From contig NZ_NFLN01000001.1 of NCBI RefSeq assembly GCF_002160955.1, forward strand, positions 248,001 through 312,000: 64,000 nucleotides of DNA. Reading direction: 5' to 3'. Shown here piece by piece: positions 52,343 to 61,218 of the stretch; position 1 is the stretch's first letter; each line of letters opens with the position of its first letter. Origin of the DNA: Gemmiger sp. An120 (lineage in GTDB: Bacteria > Bacillota > Clostridia > Oscillospirales > Ruminococcaceae). A program made the translations under genes and the position numbers. The notes beneath the pieces are model-generated. The model ran no database searches. It was not told the origin of the DNA and was given only the letters and a program-made list of their open reading frames with translations.

Positions 52343-53059
52343 TTAATTCGCAGTTTCCGGTGTTTGTGTACCGTCCTGCTCAATCTGGCTGTACAGATAT
52401 TGCAGTGCGTCGCTCAGGGTCCCCAGCTGGTCAATCAGACCTTCCTTTACCGCCCGTTCTCCGGTCAGTACGGTGCCCACGTCCATGACAAGCTCGCCGG
52501 TGCGCATCATCAGCTGGTTGAACCGCCGGGCGGAGATCTGGGAATGCCCTGCCACAAAGCCGGTGATCCGCTGCTGCATCTGCTCAAAATACCGCAGGGT
52601 CTGGGGCACCCCCAGCACCAGCCCGGAGTGCCGTACCGGATGCAGGGTCATGGTGGCGGTGGGTACGATAAAGCTGCGCCGTGCACTTACCGCCAGCGGA
52701 ATCCCGATCGAGTGCCCGCCGCCCAGCACAAGGGTGGCGCTGGGTTTTGTGATGCCGCTGATCAGTTCGGCCAGCGCCAGCCCGGCCTCCACGTCGCCGC
52801 CCACCGTATTCAGGATAACCAGCAGGCCTTCCACCTCCGGATCCTCCTGGATGGCCACCAGCTGGGGAATCACATGTTCATAGCGGGTGGTTTTCTGCCC
52901 CTGCCCGGCAGCTACATGCCCCTCAATGGTGCCCACGACCGTCAGACAGTGGATGGCGTGCGGGCCGCGTGTGCGCAGCACGGAACCCATGTCCCGGATG
53001 ACCTGCTGCTCCAGCTGATCCAGATTTTCCTCTGTGTTTTCAAAATGTTCCTGCCCCAT
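52343..53059 (-). CDS. tepA: ClpP-like serine protease TepA
   Basis: 238 residues from the ATG at 53059 after CGGGAGGCAC. The ClpP/crotonase-type fold has GLLVILNTVGGDVEAGLALA, VLGGGHSIGIPLAVSARRSF (Ser117 nucleophile) and TATMTLHPVRHSG (His140). The GGHSIG box and the PVRHSG segment match the TepA/YmfB family and not housekeeping ClpP (which has GxASxA). In B. subtilis TepA is a cytoplasmic protease linked to breakdown of small acid-soluble spore proteins during outgrowth and earlier to secretion. It is divergent from rex. Confidence 0.88.
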   Translation of the reverse strand: MGQEHFENTEENLDQLEQQVIRDMGSVLRTRGPHAIHCLTVVGTIEGHVAAGQGQKTTRYEHVIPQLVAIQEDPEVEGLLVILNTVGGDVEAGLALAELISGITKPSATLVLGGGHSIGIPLAVSARRSFIVPTATMTLHPVRHSGLVLGVPQTLRYFEQMQQRITGFVAGHSQISARRFNQLMMRTGELVMDVGTVLTGERAVKEGLIDQLGTLSDALQYLYSQIEQDGTQTPETAN

Positions 53060-53106
53060 ACTGTGCCTCCCGAATATGCATTTTTGCGCCCCGCGCAGGG
53101 CCGCAG

Positions 53107-53134
53107 AATATAGTTTGCCGTGACGGGTGCCCAA
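53107..53134 (-). promoter_or_regulatory. Probable tepA promoter
   Basis: On the minus strand TTGGGC (53134-53129), 16 bases, TATATT (53112-53107). Confidence 0.45.
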
Positions 53135-53160
53135 TTATGCCCACACCGAGGAAAGAACAT

Positions 53161-53188
53161 TTGACAAGCCGCGTTTCAGACGTATAAT
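53161..53188 (+). promoter_or_regulatory. rex promoter
   Basis: TTGACA (53161-53166), 16 bases, TATAAT (53183-53188), both perfect hexamers. No clear Rex operator (TTGTTAA-type palindrome) was found near it. Confidence 0.82.
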
Positions 53189-53246
53189 AAAGATATTGGT
53201 GTGCTATATTTTGTACAGAATTTATCCGGGAAGGGATGGTCGATTG

Positions 53247-53888
53247 ATGTCTGCTCAGGGCAAGGTCTCACTTCCGGTGATCAAGCGTTTGCCCAAGTAT
53301 TACCGGTACCTGACCAATATGCAGCGCAGCGGCGTAACCAAGGTTTCCTCCAGCGAGCTTGCTCGCGTGATGGGCACCACGGCGTCGCAGGTGCGTCAGG
53401 ATTTTAACTGTTTCGGCGGCTTCGGCCAGCAGGGGATCGGCTACAACGTAGAGGTTCTGCTGGCAGAACTCAGCAAGCTGCTTTTTGGCGACGGCACCCT
53501 TCTGCCCACAATCCTGATCGGTACGGGCCGTCTGGGTACCGCTGTGTCCAGCTTCCTCACCCGGGATACCAACGGGTATAAGCTGATCGGTGCATTTGAC
53601 GTCAGCGAGGAAAAGGTGGGCCGCCTGCTTCTGGGTGAAATTCCAATCCGCCATGTGCGGGAACTGGAAGAGTTCTGCCGCGCCGAACATCCGGCGGTGG
53701 CCGTTCTCTGCGTACCCCGTGAAGGCGCCAAGGAACTCTCCTCCACGCTGGTGGAGCTGGGGATCCGCGGCTTCTGGAACTTCAGCCATTACGATCTGTC
53801 GGTGCCGTACCCGGATGTCACGGTGGAAAACGTCCATCTGGGCGACAGCCTGATGAGCCTTGGCTACCGGCTGCGCAACGATACATGA
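53247..53888 (+). CDS. rex: Redox-sensing repressor Rex
   Basis: 213 residues from the ATG at 53247 (MSAQGKVSLPVIKRLPKYYR). The N-terminal winged helix has VTKVSSSELARVMGTTASQV and RQDFNCFGGFGQQGIGY. The NAD(H)-binding Rossmann domain has ILIGTGRLGTAV, the acidic end of strand 2 in GAFDVSEEKVG, and the C-terminal swap helix GDSLMSLGYRL. Rex leaves DNA when the NADH/NAD+ ratio rises and so induces fermentative genes. In this window the malic enzyme-fumarase and reductase operons are plausible targets, but no operator was seen. Confidence 0.95.
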   Translation: MSAQGKVSLPVIKRLPKYYRYLTNMQRSGVTKVSSSELARVMGTTASQVRQDFNCFGGFGQQGIGYNVEVLLAELSKLLFGDGTLLPTILIGTGRLGTAVSSFLTRDTNGYKLIGAFDVSEEKVGRLLLGEIPIRHVRELEEFCRAEHPAVAVLCVPREGAKELSSTLVELGIRGFWNFSHYDLSVPYPDVTVENVHLGDSLMSLGYRLRNDT

Positions 53889-53906
53889 GAAAGGACCCTT
53901 TCCCGC

Positions 53907-54521
53907 ATGGCAAAATTGTACTTTCGATATGGTGCGATGAACAGCGGCAAGAGCACGGCTCTCATGCAGGTGGCGCACAACTATGAAGAACGGGGAATGC
54001 GCGTTCTGGTGCTAAAGCCCAGCGTGGACACCAAAGGCGGCGACAAACTGGTAAGCCGTCTGGGGGTAACCCGTAAAGTGGACCTGGCGGTACCCCGGGA
54101 GATGGATGTGCTGGAAGCGGTTCGTGCCGAATCGGCCCGGGCCCCTCTGGCCTGTGTGCTGGCGGATGAAAGCCAGTTCTTTACCCCGGAACAGGCCGAG
54201 CAGCTGTTTATGGTCACGGTGGAACTGAATATTCCGGTGATCTGTTATGGCCTGCGCACCGACTTCTCCCTGCAGGGATTCCCCGGCTCCACCCGCCTGC
54301 TGGAACTGGCCCACGCCATTGAAGAGATGAAAACCATCTGTACCTGTGGCCGCAAGGCAATCTGCAATGCCCGCAAGGTGAACGGCGAATTCGTGTTCGA
54401 GGGCGCGCAGGTCGCGATCGACCAGGAAAACAGCGTGGAATACCAGAGCCTTTGCCCGCAGTGCTATTTTTCCGTGCGCCGGGCATTTTACGAAAAGAAG
54501 AAAGCAGAGCAGCCGATGTAA
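53907..54521 (+). CDS. tdk: Thymidine kinase
   Basis: 204 residues. It salvages thymidine to dTMP. Type II TK features are GAMNSGKST (P-loop, 8-16), LADESQFFT (catalytic Glu), VICYGLRTDFSLQGFPGS (lasso-preceding strand), and a zinc site in CTCGRKAICNARK plus the later CPQCYF pair. GAGAAAGGACCC precedes the ATG. It is 18 bases after rex and probably shares its promoter; a terminator follows. Confidence 0.95.
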   Translation: MAKLYFRYGAMNSGKSTALMQVAHNYEERGMRVLVLKPSVDTKGGDKLVSRLGVTRKVDLAVPREMDVLEAVRAESARAPLACVLADESQFFTPEQAEQLFMVTVELNIPVICYGLRTDFSLQGFPGSTRLLELAHAIEEMKTICTCGRKAICNARKVNGEFVFEGAQVAIDQENSVEYQSLCPQCYFSVRRAFYEKKKAEQPM

Positions 54522-54536
54522 GCTGTATCTTTGCCA

Positions 54537-54565
54537 AAAGGCCGACGTGCAAACGTTGGCCTTTC
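54537..54565 (+). terminator. Terminator of rex-tdk
   Basis: AAAGGCCGACG pairs with CGTTGGCCTTT (one G-T wobble) around TGCAAA. Confidence 0.85.
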
Positions 54566-54604
54566 GTTGTCTTGTACCCGCTTTCGGCGGAGAGAGGAGC
54601 CCGC

Positions 54605-57073
54605 ATGCCGCATATCCGTATCCGCAATGCCTGGCAGGGAACACTGGATCACATCTCCGTGGACCTGCCCAAGAACAGCCTGACCGTGGTCACCGGCGTG
54701 TCCGGATCGGGAAAATCCACCCTGCTGGTGGATGTGCTGTTTCAGGAGTGCCAGCGCAAATATCTGGAGGCTTTGTCCATGCAGGGCATCGCCAAACCCG
54801 GCGTGGAGCGCATCCAGGGCGCGTCCCCGGCTGTCCTGATCCCGCAGACCGCGGCCAACCGCAGCTCCCGGTCCACCGTGGGTACCCTGACCGATATCTA
54901 CACGGAACTGCGGATGCTGTTTGAAAAACTGGGCCGGCGGCGTTGTCCGCTCTGCGGGACGGAGATCTGCGCGGCCGACAGTCCGGAAATCACCGAGCGG
55001 CGGGGGGATGACTTCCTGGTGTGGATGGATTGCCCGGCCTGCGGCGGACGGCTGCGCAAACTGACCCGCACCGATTTTTCCTTCAATACCAAGGAGGGCG
55101 CCTGTCCGGCCTGCCAGGGCCTGGGGCAGACACTGGCGGTCCGCCGTGCTGCCGCTGTGGATGAAAGCCGCAGCCTGGAGGCAGGGGCGGTGGACTTCTG
55201 GCCTGCCAAATACCGGGAATACCAGATCGGCCTGTACGCGGCGGCCTGCCGCTGGTTCGGCCTGCCCGAGGTGCCGGATGTTCCGGTGGCGCAGTTTTCG
55301 CCCCGGCACAAAACGCTGCTGTATGAGGGGACGGCGGCACTGGCGGAAGCCGAAGGCCTGACGCCGCCTGCTTCTGCCGCCCAGGGGCGGTTTGAGGGGA
55401 TTGAGCCGATGCTGCAAAGGCGGCTGGCCGCCCATGAGGGGGATGCCCGGGGGCTGGAGTCCTACTTTGAGATGGCGGTCTGTCCGGCCTGTCAGGGAGA
55501 GCGGCTGAACGAAGAATCCCGCCGTGTCACGGTGGAAGGCGCCCGCCTGCCGGAGCTGGCGGCGCTCTCCCTGGACCGGCTGCTGGAGTGGGTGGATCGT
55601 TTGGAATCCGCCCTTGCGCCGCAGCACCGCCCCCTGGTCAAAGATTATCTGGCCGATCTGCACACCAAGCTGGCGCGGTTGCAGCGGGTTGGGCTGGGGT
55701 ATCTGACCCCGGACCGGCGCACCGTGACCCTGTCCGGCGGGGAAAGCCAGCGGCTGCGCCTGGCCGCGGCGCTGGACGCGGATCTTACAGGCCTGATTTA
55801 TATTCTGGATGAGCCCACCGCCGGGCTGCATCCACGGGATACCCGCGGCCTGATCGGGATGCTGCAGCATCTGCGGGACGAGGGAAACACCGTGCTGGTC
55901 ATCGAGCACGACCCGGAGGTGATGCGGGCGGCGGACTGGATCGTGGATATGGGGCCCGGGGCCGGGCGGCAGGGCGGCCGTGTGGTGGCAGCGGGAACGC
56001 CTGCCCAGGTGGCCGCCAACCCAGATTCGGCCACCGGCCGGTGGCTGAACGCTTGCAGCAAGGTGACCTCCCGGCTGCGCAAGCCCACAGGTGCCCCGAT
56101 CCGGGTGCAGGGCGCGTGCCGGAACAACCTGCGCGAGCTTTCCCTGACGGTGCCGGGCGGGTGCATCACCACCGTCACCGGCCCCTCCGGCGCCGGCAAA
56201 TCTACCCTTGTGTTTGACCTGATCGCCGGGGGCGACCGGCCGGGTGAAACAAACGGTGTGGAGGGCTGTGCCCGCTTTGCCCGCCGGGTCTGCCTGACCC
56301 AGACCCCGCCCGCCCGGGGAAAACGCTCCAACGTGGCCACCTACACCGACGCTTGGACCCCGCTGCGGGCGCTGTTTGCCGCCTGCCCCGAAGCCAGGGC
56401 AAAGGGGCTGACCGGGCGGGAGTTTTCCTTCAATACGCCGGGCGGCCGCTGCGAAACCTGCCAGGGGCTGGGGGTCGTGCCCAGCGACCTGCTGTTCTTT
56501 GCTGATGCACAGCAGGTCTGCCCTGACTGCGGCGGAAAACGATTCCGCCCGGAGGTGCTGGCGGTACAATACCGGGGCGTGAATGTGAGTGAAGCGCTGG
56601 ACCTGACGGTGGACGAAGCCGCCCGGCTGTTTGCGGGCAGCAAAAAACTGGACCGGGTGCTGCAGCTGCTGCAGCGTGTCGGGCTGGGATACCTGACGCT
56701 GGGCCAGACACTGCCCACCCTGTCCGGCGGGGAAGCCCAGAGGCTGCTGCTTGCCCGGGAACTGCTGGGCGGCGCCGGGGCGGATACGCTTTACCTGATG
56801 GATGAGCCCACCCGCGGGCTGCATCCGCAGGATGTGCAGCATTTTCTGAGCCTGCTGGACGAGCTGACCGAAGCGGGCGGCACCGTAATCCTGGTGGAGC
56901 ACGATCCCCAGGTGATCCTGCACAGCGACTGGGTGGTGGATCTGGGGCCGGGCGGCGGCGAGGACGGCGGCGCGCTGGTATTTACGGGTACGCCGGCGGA
57001 TCTGCTGGCAAGCGGTTCCGGCGTTACCGCCGACTGTCTGCGCAGCCTGTGCGACATGGCCGAAGCGGAATAA
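54605..57073 (+). CDS. UvrA-like ABC ATPase, short form
   Basis: 822 residues from the ATG at 54605 after GGAGAGAGGAG. Two ABC modules: Walker A VTGVSGSGKST with signature TLSGGESQRLRLA and Walker B YILDEPTAGLHPRDT; then VTGPSGAGKST with TLSGGEAQRLLLA and YLMDEPTRGLHPQDV. Zinc fingers are CPLCG/CPACGG and CETCQGLG/CPDCGGK. Housekeeping UvrA is about 940 residues; the missing 120 suggest loss of part of the signature/UvrB-binding insertions. Such short paralogues (UvrA2 type) are linked to tolerance of DNA-damaging drugs and do not replace UvrA. No uvrB or uvrC is adjacent. Confidence 0.9.
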   Translation: MPHIRIRNAWQGTLDHISVDLPKNSLTVVTGVSGSGKSTLLVDVLFQECQRKYLEALSMQGIAKPGVERIQGASPAVLIPQTAANRSSRSTVGTLTDIYTELRMLFEKLGRRRCPLCGTEICAADSPEITERRGDDFLVWMDCPACGGRLRKLTRTDFSFNTKEGACPACQGLGQTLAVRRAAAVDESRSLEAGAVDFWPAKYREYQIGLYAAACRWFGLPEVPDVPVAQFSPRHKTLLYEGTAALAEAEGLTPPASAAQGRFEGIEPMLQRRLAAHEGDARGLESYFEMAVCPACQGERLNEESRRVTVEGARLPELAALSLDRLLEWVDRLESALAPQHRPLVKDYLADLHTKLARLQRVGLGYLTPDRRTVTLSGGESQRLRLAAALDADLTGLIYILDEPTAGLHPRDTRGLIGMLQHLRDEGNTVLVIEHDPEVMRAADWIVDMGPGAGRQGGRVVAAGTPAQVAANPDSATGRWLNACSKVTSRLRKPTGAPIRVQGACRNNLRELSLTVPGGCITTVTGPSGAGKSTLVFDLIAGGDRPGETNGVEGCARFARRVCLTQTPPARGKRSNVATYTDAWTPLRALFAACPEARAKGLTGREFSFNTPGGRCETCQGLGVVPSDLLFFADAQQVCPDCGGKRFRPEVLAVQYRGVNVSEALDLTVDEAARLFAGSKKLDRVLQLLQRVGLGYLTLGQTLPTLSGGEAQRLLLARELLGGAGADTLYLMDEPTRGLHPQDVQHFLSLLDELTEAGGTVILVEHDPQVILHSDWVVDLGPGGGEDGGALVFTGTPADLLASGSGVTADCLRSLCDMAEAE

Positions 57074-57100
57074 ACCGAAGAAATCGGATGCAGAATTGCA

Positions 57101-57130
57101 TTGACAAGTACCCGGTCAAAGAGGTACTCT
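57101..57130 (+). promoter_or_regulatory. pfkA promoter
   Basis: TTGACA (57101-57106), 18 bases, TACTCT (57125-57130). Confidence 0.65.
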
Positions 57131-57172
57131 GTAAGTACAATCTCCTGAGAATTTAATAAGGAGGAATTGAGA

Positions 57173-58249
57173 ATGAAAAAACGTGTAGGTATCCTTACGT
57201 CCGGAGGCGATTGCCCGGGCCTGAACGCGACGATCCGGGGTGTGGCCAAGGCGCTGTATCAGCGCTTCGGCGAGGACGTGGAGATCATCGGCATCATCAA
57301 CGGCTATTCCGGCCTGATCAATGGCGACTGGCGGGTTATGCAGCCCTATGAATTTTCCGGCATCCTGACGGTGGGCGGCACGATCCTGGGCACCAAGCGC
57401 ACCCCGTTCAAACTGATGCGGGTGATGGGCGACGACAATGTGGACAAGGTCGACGCCATGAAAAAGAACTACAAGGACATGAAGCTGGACTGCCTGCTCT
57501 GCCTGGGCGGCAACGGCACCCATAAAACCGCCAACCTGCTGGCGGAAGAGGGCCTGAACGTGATCGGCCTGCCCAAGACCATCGACAACGATATCTACGG
57601 CACCGACGTAACCTTTGGCTTCCACACCGCGGTGGATATCGCCACCGAAGTGATCGACCGCATCCACACCACGGCCGGCAGCCACAGCCGCTGCATGGTG
57701 GTGGAGATCATGGGCAATAAAGCCGGCTGGCTTACCCTGTACTCCGGCATTGCCGGCGGTGCGGACATCATCCTGATCCCGGAGCTGCCCTATACCATCG
57801 ACAATGTCTGCGCCGCCATCGAGGCCCGCGCCGCGCAGGGAAAGAACTTCTCCATCGTGGCCGTGGCAGAGGGCGTATACGATGCCGAGGAAGCCCGCAT
57901 GAAGAAGAAAGAGCGGGCCGCCAAGCGGGCTGAGCAGGGCTATACCACTGCCACCAACCGGATCGCCAAGCAGATCGAGAAGATGACCGGCTTCGAGACC
58001 CGTGTCTGCGTGCCGGGCCACATGCAGCGCGGCGGCAGCCCCTCTGCCTATGACCGCGTGCTGGCCACCCAGTTCGGTTCCTATGCCGCCAAGATGGTGG
58101 AGGACGAGAACTACGGCATCACCGTGGCCATGAAGAACAACCATGTGGGCGAGAACAAGCTCAAGGATATCGCCGGCAAGAGCCGCCTTGTGCCGGAAAG
58201 CCACGGCATGCTGGAGGTTGCCCGCCGCATGGGAATCAGCATGGGCTGA
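57173..58249 (+). CDS. pfkA: 6-phosphofructokinase, group III-like
   Basis: 358 residues from the ATG at 57173, six bases after AAGGAGG. It phosphorylates fructose-6-phosphate. Motifs are GILTSGGDCPGLNATIRG, CLGGNGTHKTANLL, GLPKTIDNDIYGTD, EIMGNKAGWLTL and GHMQRGGSPSAYDR. At the donor-determining positions (E. coli 104 and 124) it has Gly (GGNGT) and Lys (PKTIDND). Gly at the first predicts ATP use; Lys at the second is typical of PPi-dependent and group II/III enzymes. The Asn in GGNGT replaces the Asp found in GGDGS/GGDDT, which is unusual. Length exceeds the 320 of classical PfkA. Confidence 0.94.
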   Translation: MKKRVGILTSGGDCPGLNATIRGVAKALYQRFGEDVEIIGIINGYSGLINGDWRVMQPYEFSGILTVGGTILGTKRTPFKLMRVMGDDNVDKVDAMKKNYKDMKLDCLLCLGGNGTHKTANLLAEEGLNVIGLPKTIDNDIYGTDVTFGFHTAVDIATEVIDRIHTTAGSHSRCMVVEIMGNKAGWLTLYSGIAGGADIILIPELPYTIDNVCAAIEARAAQGKNFSIVAVAEGVYDAEEARMKKKERAAKRAEQGYTTATNRIAKQIEKMTGFETRVCVPGHMQRGGSPSAYDRVLATQFGSYAAKMVEDENYGITVAMKNNHVGENKLKDIAGKSRLVPESHGMLEVARRMGISMG

Positions 58250-58257
58250 AAAACTGA

Positions 58258-58286
58258 TTGACAAGCCTTTTCCCGCGTGCTATGAT
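58258..58286 (+). promoter_or_regulatory. metK promoter
   Basis: TTGACA (58258-58263), 17 bases, TATGAT (58281-58286), a few bases after the pfkA stop. Confidence 0.82.
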
Positions 58287-58309
58287 AGTTGTCGAAAATT
58301 GAATAGCAA

Positions 58310-58403
58310 CTTATCAAGAGCGGCGGAGGGACAGGCCCTGTGAAGCCCGGCAACCTGCATTTGTATGTAAGGTGCCAAATCCTGCGGGAAACCGAAAGAT
58401 AAG
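58310..58403 (+). ncRNA. SAM-I (S-box) riboswitch
   Basis: The P1 stem is CTTATC/GATAAG (58310-58315 with 58398-58403). The canonical AAGAGCGGCGGAGGGA follows, then GCCC-GAAGCCCGGCAACC-type core (58340-58364), GGTGCCAAATCC (58371-58383) and GGAAACCGAAAGA before P1 closes. It binds SAM and, with the terminator right after it, shuts down metK transcription when SAM is plentiful. Confidence 0.95.
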
Positions 58404-58410
58404 CGTGTAT

Positions 58411-58443
58411 GCGCCCGGAGCTTTCGGCCCCGGGCGTTTTTTT
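58411..58443 (+). terminator. SAM-controlled terminator before metK
   Basis: CGCCCGG (58412-58418) pairs with CCGGGCG (58430-58436), followed by seven T. Confidence 0.92.
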
Positions 58444-58508
58444 GCGCACGGTGGCGCTTTTAGGCAAGTTGCTTTTCAAGAATTTTATTTTATGGAGGGC
58501 AATTTGTC

Positions 58509-59657
58509 ATGGCAAAACATCTTTTTACGTCCGAGTCGGTCACCGAAGGGCATCCCGACAAAATCTGCGACCAGATCAGCGACGCAGTGCTGGACGCCAT
58601 CCTGGCAGAGGACCCGGATGCCCGGGTAGCCTGCGAGACCACCTGTTCCACCGGCCTTGTCCATGTGATGGGCGAGATCACCACCAGTTGCTATGTGGAT
58701 ATCCAGTCGGTGGCCCGTCAGGTGATCCGGGACATTGGCTATACCCGCGCCAAGTTCGGCTTTGACGCAGACACCTGCGCCGTTATCACCAACATCGACG
58801 AACAGAGTCCCGACATCGCGCTGGGCACCAACGACGACGTGGGCGGCGCGGGCGACCAGGGCATGATGTTCGGCTACGCCTGCGATGAAACCCCGGAACT
58901 GATGCCGCTGCCGATCAGCCTGGCCCATAAACTGGCGCTGCGGCTGACCGCTGTGCGCAAGAACGGCACGCTGGATTATCTGCGTCCGGACGGCAAAAGC
59001 CAGGTCACCGTGGAATATGACGACGGCCGTCCCACCCGCGTGGACGCGGTGGTCATCTCCAGCCAGCACAGCCCCGATGTTACCATGGAACAGCTGCGCC
59101 ATGACGTGATGGAACAGGTGATCCTGCCGGTCATCCCCGCCGAACTGCTGGACGAAAACACCAAGTATTACATCAACCCCACCGGTCGCTTTGTGGTGGG
59201 CGGCCCGCAGGGCGACTCCGGCCTGACCGGCCGCAAGATCATCGTGGATACCTACGGTGGCTATGCCCGTCATGGCGGCGGTGCGTTCAGCGGCAAGGAC
59301 CCCAGCAAGGTGGACCGCAGCGCCGCTTATGCTGCCCGGTGGGTGGCCAAGAATATTGTGGCGGCAGGCCTGGCCCATCGTTGTGAGGTGCAGCTGGCCT
59401 ACGCCATCGGCGTGGCCGAGCCGGTCAGCGTGATGGTGGATACCTTCGGCACCGGCACGGTGGGGGACGATGCGCTGCAGCAGGCGGTGTGCAAGGTGTT
59501 TGACCTGCGCCCCGCGGCGATTATCCGGGATCTGGGGCTGCGCCGTCCCATCTACCGGCAGCTGGCCGCCTACGGCCACATGGGCCGGGAAGACCTGGAT
59601 ATTTCCTGGGAAAAGACCGGCAAAACCGATGCGCTGCGGAAAGAACTGGGGCTGTAA
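58509..59657 (+). CDS. metK: S-adenosylmethionine synthase
   Basis: 382 residues. It makes SAM from methionine and ATP. The start [20 protein letters not shown] has the methionine/ATP-binding region. [22 protein letters not shown] and [24 protein letters not shown] are the K+/Mg2+ and phosphate-binding signatures, and [22 protein letters not shown] completes the active site. GGAGGGCAA precedes the ATG. Controlled by the SAM-I riboswitch. SAM also feeds rlmN, rsmB and the SCIFF maturase in this window. Confidence 0.97.
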   Translation: MAKHLFTSESVTEGHPDKICDQISDAVLDAILAEDPDARVACETTCSTGLVHVMGEITTSCYVDIQSVARQVIRDIGYTRAKFGFDADTCAVITNIDEQSPDIALGTNDDVGGAGDQGMMFGYACDETPELMPLPISLAHKLALRLTAVRKNGTLDYLRPDGKSQVTVEYDDGRPTRVDAVVISSQHSPDVTMEQLRHDVMEQVILPVIPAELLDENTKYYINPTGRFVVGGPQGDSGLTGRKIIVDTYGGYARHGGGAFSGKDPSKVDRSAAYAARWVAKNIVAAGLAHRCEVQLAYAIGVAEPVSVMVDTFGTGTVGDDALQQAVCKVFDLRPAAIIRDLGLRRPIYRQLAAYGHMGREDLDISWEKTGKTDALRKELGL

Positions 59658-59695
59658 CAGGCTGCTGTTCTGCGGTGAATGAGCGAAACTGAACC

Positions 59696-59740
59696 GGCGG
59701 GCGGGGCGGGGGAGAGTACCCCTGCTTCACCCGCCGCTTT
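59696..59740 (+). terminator. Probable terminator after metK
   Basis: GGCGGG (59696-59701) pairs with CCCGCC (59730-59735); an inner GGGG/CCCC stem and a tail GCTTTCC are present. Confidence 0.55.
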
Positions 59741-59764
59741 CCTGTAAGTTGAAAAGAGGCATCC

Positions 59765-61174
59765 ATGAAAGCACTGTCGCTGCTGGCCCGTCTGGAAGAA
59801 CTGTCAAAATCCGGCCAGATCCCCCTGCATATGCCGGGGCACAAGCGCAACGAGGCGCTGGCGGAGTATCTGCATACCCTGGGAGCCAGGCTGGACATCA
59901 CCGAGATCACCGGATTTGACGATCTGCATGACGCCCAGGGGATTCTTCGGGCCGCGCAGGAGCGGGCGGCAGCGCTTTGGGGCGTGCGGAAAAGCTGGTT
60001 TTTGATCAATGGTTCTACCGGAGGGATCCTGGCGGGCATCCGGGCGCTGGCCCCGGCGGGCAGCCGGGTGCTGGTGGCCCGCGCCTGCCATAAATCGGTG
60101 TTCCACGCGCTGGAACTTTGCCGCCTGCGCCCCGCGTTTTTGCAGCCGCAGCCGGTGCCAGGCTGGAGCTTTGCCGGGCCGGTCAGCCCGGAAAGCCTGG
60201 CGCAGGGCCTGGCCCGCTTTCCGGATGCCAAACTGGTCATCCTGACCAGCCCCACCTATGAGGGCCTCCTGAGCGATCTGCCAGCCCTGGTGAAACTGGC
60301 CCACGACGCAGGAGTGCCGGTGCTGGTGGACGAGGCCCACGGCGCCCATCTGGGGCTGTATGGGGCGTTCCCGGCGGGGGCCGTGGCGGCCGGGGCGGAC
60401 CTAGTGATCCAAAGCCTGCACAAAACCCTGCCCAGCCTGACCCAGACGGCGATTCTGCACTGCGCCGGCCCGCTGGCAGACCCGTCGGCGGTGGACAGGC
60501 AGCTGGCTGTTTTTGAGACCAGCAGCCCCTCTTACCTGCTGATGGCTTCGCTGGACGGCTGCGTAGACTGGCTGACGGAGCAGGGAGAAAAAGCTCTGCC
60601 TGCCTGGCGGGAGCGTCTGGAACGCTTCCGCCGGGAGACCGGCCCCCTGCACAGTCTGCGCCTGCTGGGGGACGAACTCAGCCTGCCCTTTGCCCGGGAT
60701 CCCGGCAAAATTGTGATCGGCTCCGGCCCGCTGACCGGCCGGGAATTGAAAGACCGCCTGCGGGAAGAATACAATCTGGAACTGGAGATGGCCGGGGCGG
60801 ACTGGGCCCTGGCCATGACCGGCCCGGGCGATACGGACGAAACGCTGGGTGCCCTGGCCAGGGCGCTGCGCGCTATCGATGAAACGCTGCCTGCCGTACC
60901 GCCGCCCGCACCGCTGCCGCCGCTGCCTGTGCCCGAGGCGGTTCTGCCGCCCTGGCAGGCGATGGAACGCCCGGCGGCTCCGATGCCGCTGGAGCAGGCG
61001 GCAGGCCGGATCAGCGCCGGCTATCTGTGGGCATATCCGCCGGGAATTCCGCTGATTCTGCCCGGCGAGCGGGTGGATGAAGCGTTCCTGCAGGGATGCC
61101 GGGCATTGACAGCCCGCGGCGTGGTGCTGCACAGCGGCGAAGAGAACGGTGCCTTGCGGATTTTGGCGGAATAA
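59765..61174 (+). CDS. Orn/Lys/Arg decarboxylase family protein
   Basis: 469 residues of the short Firmicutes form (B. subtilis SpeA/YaaO type, no N-terminal wing domain). The fold-type I PLP core has IPLHMPGHKRN, FLINGSTGGILAGIRAL, ARACHKSVFHAL, PVLVDEAHGAHLGL (Asp189 to the pyridine N) and SLHKTLPSLTQTAILH with the PLP Lys at 220. The C-terminal domain ends AGRISAGYLWAYPPGIPLILPGE, the family signature. It decarboxylates a basic amino acid to a polyamine precursor; which one is not clear. Consumption of decarboxylated SAM in polyamine synthesis may tie it to metK upstream, but no SpeD/SpeE is in the window. Confidence 0.93.
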   Translation: MKALSLLARLEELSKSGQIPLHMPGHKRNEALAEYLHTLGARLDITEITGFDDLHDAQGILRAAQERAAALWGVRKSWFLINGSTGGILAGIRALAPAGSRVLVARACHKSVFHALELCRLRPAFLQPQPVPGWSFAGPVSPESLAQGLARFPDAKLVILTSPTYEGLLSDLPALVKLAHDAGVPVLVDEAHGAHLGLYGAFPAGAVAAGADLVIQSLHKTLPSLTQTAILHCAGPLADPSAVDRQLAVFETSSPSYLLMASLDGCVDWLTEQGEKALPAWRERLERFRRETGPLHSLRLLGDELSLPFARDPGKIVIGSGPLTGRELKDRLREEYNLELEMAGADWALAMTGPGDTDETLGALARALRAIDETLPAVPPPAPLPPLPVPEAVLPPWQAMERPAAPMPLEQAAGRISAGYLWAYPPGIPLILPGERVDEAFLQGCRALTARGVVLHSGEENGALRILAE

Positions 61175-61218
61175 AGCTGTCCTGATTGCGGAATGGGGAT
61201 CGAAAGAGAGGAATCTAC

